A stretch of 8,187 nucleotides of DNA from Synechococcus sp. HW_metabat.21 (GTDB taxonomy: Bacteria; Cyanobacteriota; Cyanobacteriia; PCC-6307; Cyanobiaceae), in contig JAAZUZ010000069.1 of the NCBI GenBank assembly GCA_018623875.1, forward strand, positions 1 through 8,187, read 5' to 3'. Shown here in pieces: positions 1 through 5,571 of this stretch. The first letter of the stretch is position 1; every line of letters begins with the position of its first letter. Made by a program: the position numbers and the translations under genes. The notes under the pieces are model-generated. The model was not told where the DNA came from and made no database searches. It saw only the letters and a program-made list of their open reading frames with translations.

Positions 1-171
1 CCGCTGTTGATGCTGGCGCGCTTCGCCTCCCTCGGCGAAACGGTCCGTCCGGCCTACCTCAGCCTCTCGATCGTCGCCGCCGTGCTGGTGATCTGGCGGC
101 ACCGCAGCAACCTGAGCCGGATCGCGGCGGGCACCGAGCCCCGCCTGGGGGACAAGAAAAAAGAGGCCTAG
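1..171 (+). CDS. plsY: PlsY, glycerol-3-phosphate acyltransferase (C-terminal end only)
   Basis: The 5' end lies outside the window; 56 codons remain before TAG at 169-171. PlsY is an inner-membrane enzyme that moves the acyl group from acyl-phosphate to glycerol-3-phosphate, the first acylation in phospholipid synthesis. The visible part holds a hydrophobic membrane segment (roughly residues 20-33 of the fragment) followed by WRHRSN and then GTEPRLG. This matches the C-terminal signature of the family, a last membrane helix followed by a WRHRxNxxRxxxGxE-type cytoplasmic tail. A short Lys-rich tail (KKKEA) ends the protein. It converges on proC and the two stop codons overlap, so there is no intergenic terminator. 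The catalytic N-terminal loops cannot be inspected here. Confidence 0.85.
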   Translation, partial: PLLMLARFASLGETVRPAYLSLSIVAAVLVIWRHRSNLSRIAAGTEPRLGDKKKEA

Positions 172-977
172 CCCAGGGCGCGGCTGCGCTCAGCGGCCGC
201 GACAACAGCCTCGATCAAGGCCGACCGCAGGCCCGCGCGCTCGAGTGCCCTGACCCCCGCAATGGTGGTGCCGCCCGGACTGGTCACCATGTCCTTGAGC
301 TGGCCAGGGTGCAGCTGCTGCTCATGCAAGAGCGCCGCCGTGCCCGCCAAGGTGCGATGGGCCAAATGCAGGGCCTGGGCCCGGGGCAATCCCGATGCCA
401 CGGCACCGTCGGCCATGGCTTCAGCCACCAGAGCGACAAAGGCAGGTCCGGAGGAGGTCAGCGCCAAAAAAGGATCCAACTGGGTTTCCGGCAGCTCGAG
501 CACCTCGCCGACCTGGGCGAACAACTCCAGCAACCAGCGCTTCTGCGGCGCCTCCACACCCTCTCCCCAGGCCAATGCCGTCAGGCCCGCGCGCACCAAG
601 CAGGGGGTGTTGGGCACCGAGCGCACCACTCGCCAGCCGGGAAACAGCCGCTGCAGGCGCTCAAGCTTCACCCCCGCCAACACCGACACCAAGAGGGGCG
701 AGGTCCCAGGCGCGGGAGCGGGTGCTGCGGCAGCCACAGCATCGAGCTGCTGGGGCTTGACCGCTAGCAGCACCACGGGAGAGGCCCAGGCCTCTTGACC
801 ATCGACACTCACCCGCAGGTTCTCGGCCTGGAGCCGCTGGGCCGACGCCTCAGACGCGACCACGGCACGGACGGCCGTGCGCTGCACCAGACCGCTCTCA
901 AGCCATGGAAACAGCAAAGCCTGGGCCATACGGCCCAGGCCAATCACCCCGAAGGTGGTGGGAGAGGTGAAGCTCAA
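168..977 (-). CDS. proC: Pyrroline-5-carboxylate reductase
   Basis: Cytosolic enzyme for the last step of proline synthesis, reducing 1-pyrroline-5-carboxylate to proline with NAD(P)H. At 269 aa the length is normal for ProC. An N-terminal Rossmann fold opens with GVIGLGRMAQAL (residues 10-21). The segment SVPNTPCLVRAG (120-131) matches the family SxPNTPxxVxxG motif. The C-terminal dimerisation and substrate domain carries LTSSGPAF (173-180) and the signature around LKDMVTSPGGTTIAG (227-241). The start is TTG at 975-977, which overlaps the sepF stop as TTGA; no ATG or GTG start would keep the Rossmann strand. No good Shine-Dalgarno sequence is visible, so translation probably depends on coupling to sepF. 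The stop TAG (168-170) overlaps that of plsY. All key family motifs look intact. Confidence 0.96.
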   Translation of the reverse strand: MSFTSPTTFGVIGLGRMAQALLFPWLESGLVQRTAVRAVVASEASAQRLQAENLRVSVDGQEAWASPVVLLAVKPQQLDAVAAAAPAPAPGTSPLLVSVLAGVKLERLQRLFPGWRVVRSVPNTPCLVRAGLTALAWGEGVEAPQKRWLLELFAQVGEVLELPETQLDPFLALTSSGPAFVALVAEAMADGAVASGLPRAQALHLAHRTLAGTAALLHEQQLHPGQLKDMVTSPGGTTIAGVRALERAGLRSALIEAVVAAAERSRALG

Positions 978-1531
978 CCGACGTTCGCGCCGTACTCACG
1001 GCCCCAAGCGGGGGTGGGGGCAATGTCCTGGGGCTCGTCAACGCTCTCGCGGGAGACGACGGTGGGAGCCGAAGCTTCCTCGCTACCGGCGCTGGTGACG
1101 GTGACGCAGCTGGGGGCAAACAGGAAGATGCTTTCGCCGACGCGCTCTTGATGGCCATCGATGGCGAAGGTGCCGCCCGCGACGAAGTCCACCGCACGCT
1201 GAGCCTGGTCGGGCTCCATCATCGTGAGGTTGAGGATCACGGTCTTGCGTTCGCGCAGGGCCTGAATGGCGCGGGGCATCTCGTCGAAGCTGCGGGGCTC
1301 CATCAAGGTGACTTCCGCCGCTGAGGTGGAGATCCCAGGCATGCCGATCACGTTGCTGCCCGCGAAAGGATCAACGGCGTCGAAATCACTGGTCAGCGCC
1401 AGAGCACCCGAGGGGGTCGAACCGCTGGTTTCCGGCATTTCGCCCTGGTCGTAATCGAGATCCTCATCGTCGTAACCGTCGAGGTAATCGTCTCCGGAGA
1501 CAACTGCACGCAGGCGGGAGAACAACGACAC
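974..1531 (-). CDS. sepF: Cell division protein SepF (Cdv2 in cyanobacteria)
   Basis: SepF tethers FtsZ filaments to the cytoplasmic membrane and supports Z-ring assembly; cyanobacteria lack FtsA and depend on it. The 185-aa protein starts with a short amphipathic stretch (residues 1-11, MSLFSRLRAVV) of the kind that binds membrane. An acidic, Tyr/Asp-rich linker follows (about 13-35), then a low-complexity region to about 70. The conserved SepF domain spans about 72-148 and includes SFDEMPRAIQ, the strand VILNLTMM (98-105), and RAVDFVAGGTFAIDGH (112-127) leading into ESIFLFAP (133-140). A variable tail of about 38 residues ends the protein. The start is GTG at 1529-1531, with a well-placed GAGG ribosome site 7 nt upstream. 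It follows pipY after a 94-bp gap that holds a candidate promoter, and its stop overlaps the proC start. Confidence 0.95.
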   Translation of the reverse strand: MSLFSRLRAVVSGDDYLDGYDDEDLDYDQGEMPETSGSTPSGALALTSDFDAVDPFAGSNVIGMPGISTSAAEVTLMEPRSFDEMPRAIQALRERKTVILNLTMMEPDQAQRAVDFVAGGTFAIDGHQERVGESIFLFAPSCVTVTSAGSEEASAPTVVSRESVDEPQDIAPTPAWGREYGANVG

Positions 1532-1538
1532 CGTGAAA

Positions 1539-1542
1539 CCTC
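1539..1542 (-). promoter_or_regulatory. Ribosome binding site of sepF
   Basis: Read on the minus strand the sequence is GAGG, 7 nt before the GTG start of sepF. It is the clearest Shine-Dalgarno match among the six minus-strand genes of this cluster. It supports GTG at 1529-1531 as the true start, and suggests that sepF initiates on its own rather than by coupling to pipY. Confidence 0.6.
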
Positions 1543-1559
1543 GGATTGGGCTTTTGACT

Positions 1560-1588
1560 TAGATAGCGTCCCACGCGGGTGCTGACAA
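1560..1588 (-). promoter_or_regulatory. Candidate sigma70-type promoter for sepF-proC
   Basis: On the minus strand TTGTCA (1583-1588, five of six matches to the -35 consensus) is followed after exactly 17 bp by TATCTA (1560-1565). The latter is a weak -10 element with three of six matches. Transcription would start near 1553, leaving a leader of about 20 nt that contains the GAGG ribosome site of sepF. This is the only spacer longer than 25 bp in the six-gene run, which makes a separate promoter here reasonable. The weak -10 keeps confidence modest. I saw no terminator hairpin for the preceding pipY gene, so read-through from upstream is also likely. Confidence 0.4.
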
Positions 1589-1625
1589 GGGTTTCAGCGA
1601 GTCATTGTTGGCTTTTTTGCTGGTT

Positions 1626-2273
1626 TCAAGGCTTCGGACCAAACAGGGCTGAACCCACCCGCACCCAGGTGCTCCCGGCGGCAGCCGCCTCGGGCCAATC
1701 ACCACTCATTCCCATCGACAATTCCGCCAACCCCAAACGCTGAGCGAGAGCCGAACACTCCGCAAAAAGGCTCTGCCGTTGAGCCGCCTCCAACCCCAGG
1801 GGCGCCATGGTCATCAGACCCACAATCCGCATGTTGGGCAGCTGCTGAAGCCGCGGCCATTCCTGCTCCAATTCATCAGCGGAGAGCCCCCCCTTGTTCG
1901 GATCTGGGCGCAACTTGACCTGCAGAAAGACCGCGGGACGGAGACCCTCCTCACCGGCAATCCGCGAGACCCTCTCAGCCAAGGCCAAGGAATCCACGGA
2001 GTGAACCGCGCTGAATTGCTTGAGAACTGGCCGCACCTTGTTGGCCTGGAGACGACCGATGAAATGCCAATCCAATCCGTCGAGATCGGCCAGCTCTTGC
2101 TGCTTGGCCGTCGCTTCTTGCAGGCGACTCTCACCAAAACTGCACTGCCCGGCTTCCGCTAAGGCGCGAATGCTGCTCGCGGGATGGCCCTTGCTCACCG
2201 CCAAGAGGCGGGTGTGGGCGGGCAACTGCTCGTTCAGGGCCTGAAGACGGGCTGCAGCAGGGGAGGGGCCCAA
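1626..2273 (-). CDS. pipY: PipY, YggS/PLPBP-family PLP homeostasis protein
   Basis: A 215-aa single-domain PLP-binding protein of the YggS/PROSC family. These proteins hold pyridoxal phosphate and influence vitamin B6 and amino/keto-acid balance; none has a firmly proven catalytic reaction. The PLP lysine is Lys28 in LLAVSKGHP (residues 23-31). Further family blocks are FGESRLQEA (46-54), WHFIGRLQANK (69-79), HSVDSLALA (91-99), VKLRPDPNKGG (119-129), GLMTMAP (152-158) and the C-terminal phosphate-binding region MGMSGDW...VRVGSALFG (187-212). The start is TTG at 2271-2273. Only one sense codon (CGC) separates it from the pipX TAA, and that stop is in the same frame, so no earlier start exists. 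No Shine-Dalgarno sequence is seen, so initiation probably follows termination on pipX. The N-terminus is about 7 residues shorter than in E. coli YggS as I recall it. Confidence 0.95.
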   Translation of the reverse strand: MGPSPAAARLQALNEQLPAHTRLLAVSKGHPASSIRALAEAGQCSFGESRLQEATAKQQELADLDGLDWHFIGRLQANKVRPVLKQFSAVHSVDSLALAERVSRIAGEEGLRPAVFLQVKLRPDPNKGGLSADELEQEWPRLQQLPNMRIVGLMTMAPLGLEAAQRQSLFAECSALAQRLGLAELSMGMSGDWPEAAAAGSTWVRVGSALFGPKP

Positions 2274-2276
2274 GCG

Positions 2277-2543
2277 TTAGATGAAGGTCTTATCAAACAA
2301 TTGTCGCCAGCCCGCATGCACTTCGGGGCCTTCGCGGCGGGCGCGATTGAGGTTTTGCTCGGCGAGATGGCGCGCATCCATCAAGGGAATGACCTCGAAC
2401 TCCACGCTGCGGCCCTGGACCGTCACCAGGAAAAACATGCGCTGGGCGTAGAGGGTGGCGTACAGCTCGCGCCCCTCACCGGCCTCGGCCACGCGGTACA
2501 GCAGGCCAAAGGTGGGGTGATTGAGGTAGCGCTCGTTGCTCAC
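2277..2543 (-). CDS. pipX: PipX, PII-interacting coactivator of NtcA
   Basis: PipX is a small cyanobacterial regulator. It binds either the signalling protein PII (GlnB) or the nitrogen transcription factor NtcA, according to 2-oxoglutarate and ADP/ATP levels. This 88-aa protein is the usual size. The N-terminal Tudor-like domain covers about residues 5-53 with YLNHPTFGLLYRV (6-18) and TLYAQRMFFLV (30-40), followed by two helices (about 55-85). Glu4 and Tyr32 are both present; mutants at these positions in S. elongatus PipX are known to disturb its contacts. The start is GTG at 2541-2543 with only a weak AGG before it. It lies 24 nt after the permease gene and 3 nt before pipY, in the same frame as pipY. 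The pairing with pipY is the conserved cyanobacterial arrangement. Confidence 0.94.
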   Translation of the reverse strand: MSNERYLNHPTFGLLYRVAEAGEGRELYATLYAQRMFFLVTVQGRSVEFEVIPLMDARHLAEQNLNRARREGPEVHAGWRQLFDKTFI

Positions 2544-2567
2544 ACGCCTGGGGCTGCCAACCGTCTA

Positions 2568-3476
2568 TCAAAGCGCACCGAAGCGCCAACGCAGCGCCAA
2601 CACCGCAAGCAAGCCAAGCCAGCCCAGGGCCTGAAGCAGCGGCGCCCTAAGACGAGAACGGAGCAGCTGTGAGGGCGCGACCCACTGACCACCCCGGGCC
2701 AAAAGGGCTTCGGCGCCTTGTTCAGCCCTTAACAACACGTTGGCTAGCAGGCGCTCGCCCAGGGCCAAAACCAGGCCGACGGACGCCTGGAAGCCCAAGC
2801 GCCGCAGGTTGACCGAACGGGTAGCCAGGGAGCGCAGCAGGTTCTGAAATTCCTCTTGCACCAGCGGCAGGAACCGAAGAGCCAACAGCAAGGTGAAACC
2901 GAGGCGCTCCACGGGAACCCCCACGCGAGCCAGGGGGGCCATGCACCAACTCAAACCCCAGACCAACTCCTCCGGTGGAGTCGTGAGCAGCAGGAGGTTG
3001 GCGCTGTGAATCACCGTGAAGAGCAGCGTGGCGCTGTTGACCCCCAACTCCGCTGAGCGGCGGGTCACCACCAAAGGCCCCAAGGGCAGCGGGCCCAGTT
3101 GCACCGGCCCCAATCGCACCAGCTCCCAACGCATCCCCTGCTGCTGTGCCCCGAGCTCCAGCTCCTGGGGGGGCCGGTTCAAGGAGGCGGGCGCGAGCGA
3201 TCCCGTCGGCAGGGTGGTGGCCAGGGCACCCACCAAGATCGAGAGCACGAGCAACAGCGGCAGGGTGCGGCGCCAGAGGCGCCAGGGCAGACCACTGAAC
3301 GCCGTGAACAGCAGCAGCAAGCCCACCAGAGCCAAGCGCCACCAGGGGCCGGCCAGGATCGGGGTCAGCAAAAAGGCCACCGTCCAGCTCAGCTTCAAGC
3401 GGGCATCGAGAAGCCGCAGCCAACTACTCGTCCCATCGACGTACTGACCGATGGGGATCTGCCGCAACCAATCCAT
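2568..3476 (-). CDS. EcfT/CbiQ-family energy-coupling-factor transporter transmembrane protein
   Basis: A 302-aa integral membrane protein of the EcfT/CbiQ family, the scaffold that links the ATPases of an ECF vitamin or metal importer to a substrate-binding S component. The N-terminus IPIGQYVDGTSSWLRLLDARLKL (7-29) is typical of the family. Membrane segments lie near 30-60, 70-90, 145-165, 190-205, 228-245 and 283-296. LLTTPPEELVWGL (163-175) and LALRFLPLVQEEF (198-210) are family blocks. The coupling helices contain LATRS (217-221) and LLARG (258-262), standing for the two Ala-Arg-Gly motifs that contact the ATPases; the first is degenerate. A soluble insertion (about 90-138) separates membrane segments. 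No ATPase or S component is adjacent, so the substrate cannot be deduced. The ATG start is 24 nt after der. Confidence 0.88.
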   Translation of the reverse strand: MDWLRQIPIGQYVDGTSSWLRLLDARLKLSWTVAFLLTPILAGPWWRLALVGLLLLFTAFSGLPWRLWRRTLPLLLVLSILVGALATTLPTGSLAPASLNRPPQELELGAQQQGMRWELVRLGPVQLGPLPLGPLVVTRRSAELGVNSATLLFTVIHSANLLLLTTPPEELVWGLSWCMAPLARVGVPVERLGFTLLLALRFLPLVQEEFQNLLRSLATRSVNLRRLGFQASVGLVLALGERLLANVLLRAEQGAEALLARGGQWVAPSQLLRSRLRAPLLQALGWLGLLAVLALRWRFGAL

Positions 3477-3500
3477 CAGGGCTGATGCGGAATGAGGAGA

Positions 3501-4865
3501 TCAGCGTCCCCGGGCCTGCTGCCGAGCCAGGTCCCGCTCCGCGTCGCGCTGCTGCTTTCCGCGCCAGAACAACTTGAGCGGCGACCCCTCAAAGCCCAGA
3601 CCTTCACGGATTTGCCGTTCGACGTAGCGACGGTAAGTGTCTCCAAACAACTTCGGGTCGTTCACGAACAGGGTGAAGCTCGGAGGCCGAACAGCCACCT
3701 GGGTGCCGTAGTAGATCCGGCCTTGGCGACCGCCGCGGCTGGTGGGGGGAGAGCGCCAGCTGACGGCTTCCCGCAGCACCTCGTTGACGACCGACGTGCT
3801 GACCCGGCGGCGGTGCTGCTCGACCGCCACGGCCGCAATCGCAAAGATGCTTTCCACCCGCTGACCGGTCAGGGCGGAGGTGAAGAGCATCGGAGCCCAA
3901 TCGAGGAAATAGAGCTTGGCCCGCAGCTCCTTTTCCATGGCCGGCATGGTGTGGCTGTCCTTTTCGATGGCATCCCACTTGTTCACCACCACGACGCAGG
4001 CCCGGCCCTCGTCTTCAATGCGCCCCGCCAGGCGCTGATCTTGCTCAGTGACGCCATCGAGGGCATCGATCACGAGCACACAGACATCGGAGCGCTCGAT
4101 CGCCTTGAAGCTGCGGTTGATGCCGAAATACTCCGGCCCATAGTTGACCGAACGGCGGCGGCGAATGCCGGCGGTATCCAGCAATTTCCAGGGCTTCCCT
4201 TCCCGCTCGATCGAGGTATCGATCGTGTCCCGGGTGGTGCCGCGAATTGGGCTGACAATGGCTCGCCTCTCACCGCAGACCGCATTGAGCAGGCTGGACT
4301 TGCCCACATTGGGGCGGCCAACGATGGCCATTTGGATGGGCTCTTCGCCTTCCAGTTCTTCGGCGGCGGGCAGGTGGTCCACCATCCGGTCGAGCAGATC
4401 ACCGGTCCCCGCCCCGTGGATCGCGGAAATCGGATAGGGCTCCCCAAGGCCCAGGCTCCAGAACTCCGCCGCCATGGCGAGACCCGCCTCGGGCGACTCG
4501 CATTTGTTAACCGCGAGAAGCACCGGGACGTTGTGCCCCCGCAGCCACTCGGCGATGGACTCATCGGCCGCGGTTAAGCCCTGCTGACCATCCGCGATGA
4601 CCACGGCGACGGATGCTTCCGAGAGGGCCAAGTTGGCCTGCTCGCGAATCTCCGGCAGAAATTCACTGTCGTCATCGAAGACCAGGCCGCCGGTGTCGAC
4701 CACCTTGAAATGACGGTCCCGCCAATAGCCCTGTTGATACGTGCGATCGCGGGTGACGCCCGGTTCGTCGTGAACGATGGCCTCGCGACTGCGGCAGAGG
4801 CGGTTCACAAGCGTGGATTTGCCCACGTTGGGGCGGCCAATAATGGCAACGACGGGCAACGCCAA
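3501..4865 (-). CDS. der: Ribosome-assembly GTPase Der (EngA)
   Basis: Essential double-GTPase that binds the 50S subunit late in assembly. At 454 aa it is full length. The first G domain (about 4-165) has GRPNVGKS (10-17), TRDRTY (38-43), DTGG (57-60) and NKCE (120-123); the last replaces the canonical NKxD with Glu in place of Asp. The second G domain (about 178-350) has GRPNVGKS (183-190), GTTRDT (209-214), DTAG (230-233) and NKWD (295-298). A KH-like domain follows (about 352-440), then a basic tail ending in QQARGR. The start is TTG at 4863-4865; no ATG or GTG is available upstream in frame, and a second TTG two codons later is an alternative. It is the first gene of a six-gene minus-strand run that includes pipX; published work in S. 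elongatus connects PipX with EngA. Confidence 0.97.
   Translation of the reverse strand: MALPVVAIIGRPNVGKSTLVNRLCRSREAIVHDEPGVTRDRTYQQGYWRDRHFKVVDTGGLVFDDDSEFLPEIREQANLALSEASVAVVIADGQQGLTAADESIAEWLRGHNVPVLLAVNKCESPEAGLAMAAEFWSLGLGEPYPISAIHGAGTGDLLDRMVDHLPAAEELEGEEPIQMAIVGRPNVGKSSLLNAVCGERRAIVSPIRGTTRDTIDTSIEREGKPWKLLDTAGIRRRRSVNYGPEYFGINRSFKAIERSDVCVLVIDALDGVTEQDQRLAGRIEDEGRACVVVVNKWDAIEKDSHTMPAMEKELRAKLYFLDWAPMLFTSALTGQRVESIFAIAAVAVEQHRRRVSTSVVNEVLREAVSWRSPPTSRGGRQGRIYYGTQVAVRPPSFTLFVNDPKLFGDTYRRYVERQIREGLGFEGSPLKLFWRGKQQRDAERDLARQQARGR
4743..4750. repeat. HIP1 octamer GCGATCGC
   Basis: A copy of the highly iterated palindrome of cyanobacteria, inside the first GTPase domain of der. HIP1 is over-represented in many cyanobacterial chromosomes. 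In this window there are two copies, which is weakly supportive of a cyanobacterial origin but not dense enough to be decisive. Confidence 0.9.
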
Positions 4866-5005
4866 AGAGTTATCGCAACAACTGCCGTATTCCGACCCTA
4901 CAGGCCGGCAGAAGCGAAAATCTTTCCGCCAGTCTCAAAACAAGACCAGGCGAGTCTCGCTAGAGGGAGGGTGTTCTGTCCCCCGCCCGACGGCGGTCTC
5001 CCGCG
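4866..5005. other. Divergent intergenic spacer between der and the L,D-transpeptidase gene
   Basis: This 140-bp stretch must hold the promoters for the six-gene minus-strand run and for the plus-strand transpeptidase pair, unless these lie further away. I found no convincing -35/-10 pair on either strand, no hairpin followed by a T-run, and no NtcA-type GTA-N8-TAC site. A purine-rich GAGGGAGG lies at 4964-4970 and neighbours, but it is too far from the ATG at 5006 to be its ribosome site. Confidence 0.6.
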
Positions 5006-5389
5006 ATGGTGGAACTGATTGCCTCGATCGTGGTCGATCTCTCCGACCAGAAGCTCTACGTCTACAACCAACAAGAAGAGCTGGTTCGCACGGTGTTGGT
5101 GAGCACCGGCAAAGGGGCTACACCCACACCGATGGGGCTTGGCCAGGTCTACGACAAGTACCGGAGCGTGACCATGCGTGGCCGGGACTATGTGGCCCCG
5201 AATGTGCCCTGGGCCATGTGCATCACCCAGAACGGAATGATTTGCATGCATGGGGCTCCTTGGCAGGAGCAGGCCAATGAGGCCTTTGGCGTGCCCCGCA
5301 GCCATGGCTGCATCCGCATTCCCAGCCCCCATGCCCGCTGGCTGTTTGAGAACACACCCAAAGGAACGCCCGTCAGCATCCAGGCCTGA
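5006..5389 (+). CDS. L,D-transpeptidase, YkuD family (small, no visible signal peptide)
   Basis: YkuD-fold enzymes form 3-3 peptidoglycan cross-links or attach proteins to the wall in the periplasm. This 127-aa protein is essentially the catalytic domain alone. ASIVVDLSDQKLYVY (6-20) is the first strand pair, STGKGATPTPMG (33-44) the conserved loop, MHGAPW (81-86) supplies His82, and SHGCIRI (99-105) supplies His100 and the nucleophile Cys102. The spacing His82-(16)-Ser99 fits the family motif. The domain ends at PKGTPVSI. No signal peptide or membrane anchor is present. An in-frame TAG at 4961-4963 and no ATG, GTG or TTG between it and 5006 argue against a longer N-terminus. No strong ribosome site is seen. 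A 59-codon membrane ORF begins 2 nt after the stop and may be co-translated. Confidence 0.88.
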   Translation: MVELIASIVVDLSDQKLYVYNQQEELVRTVLVSTGKGATPTPMGLGQVYDKYRSVTMRGRDYVAPNVPWAMCITQNGMICMHGAPWQEQANEAFGVPRSHGCIRIPSPHARWLFENTPKGTPVSIQA

Positions 5390-5391
5390 CC

Positions 5392-5571
5392 ATGCGGGAG
5401 GGAGCTCCCAGCCGAATCCTGCAGCTCCTGAGCTTGGAGGTGTTGATCGTGGGGCTTTGGGTCTTGGCGCTGCCAGCCCACCAGCTAGGGATCAGGCAAT
5501 CGGCAGATCGCCTGGATGCCCCTGGACTGGATCGGCCGGCTGATCCAACAGCGGAGGCATCGGCCCGCTGA
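5392..5571 (+). CDS. Small hypothetical protein with one predicted membrane segment
   Basis: I do not recognise this 59-aa ORF. ATG at 5392 lies 2 nt after the transpeptidase stop, an arrangement typical of translational coupling, and TGA ends it at 5569-5571. Residues 9-29 (ILQLLSLEVLIVGLWVLALPA) form a plausible single membrane helix, preceded by two Arg in the first eight residues and followed by a polar tail. In the part that overlaps no other gene (the first ~31 codons) about 26 of 31 third positions are G or C, which fits genuine coding in this GC-rich genome. The last 80 bp overlap the 3' end of the convergent DUF1823 gene, where the reading is less trustworthy. It might be a membrane partner of the transpeptidase; that is inference from position only. 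Confidence 0.45.
   Translation: MREGAPSRILQLLSLEVLIVGLWVLALPAHQLGIRQSADRLDAPGLDRPADPTAEASAR

Noticed and set aside
262..1151. Several overlapping plus-strand open frames opposite proC and sepF
   Set aside because: All are shadows of proC and sepF, with Arg/Gln/His-rich products and no domain.
1611..1620. T-run on the plus strand after pipY that could mark a terminator
   Set aside because: No stable stem precedes it on the plus strand, no plus-strand gene ends there, and on the minus strand it reads as an A-run.
2544..2567. Possible NtcA box (GTA-N8-TAC) before pipX
   Set aside because: No such motif is present in the 24-nt gap.
3492..4577. Long open frame (361 codons) on the plus strand opposite der
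   Set aside because: It is fully antisense to a clear Der protein, has no recognisable domain, and reads as typical mirror-frame sequence of a GC-rich gene.
4301..4847. Near-identical 28-bp copies at 4301-4328 and 4820-4847 (three mismatches)
   Set aside because: They encode the two GRPNVGKS P-loops of Der and reflect its tandem GTPase domains, not a mobile or regulatory repeat.
5400..5409. Palindrome GGGAGCTCCC downstream of the transpeptidase stop
   Set aside because: Ten bases with no loop and no T-run, within the start of the small ORF; too short to be called a terminator or operator.
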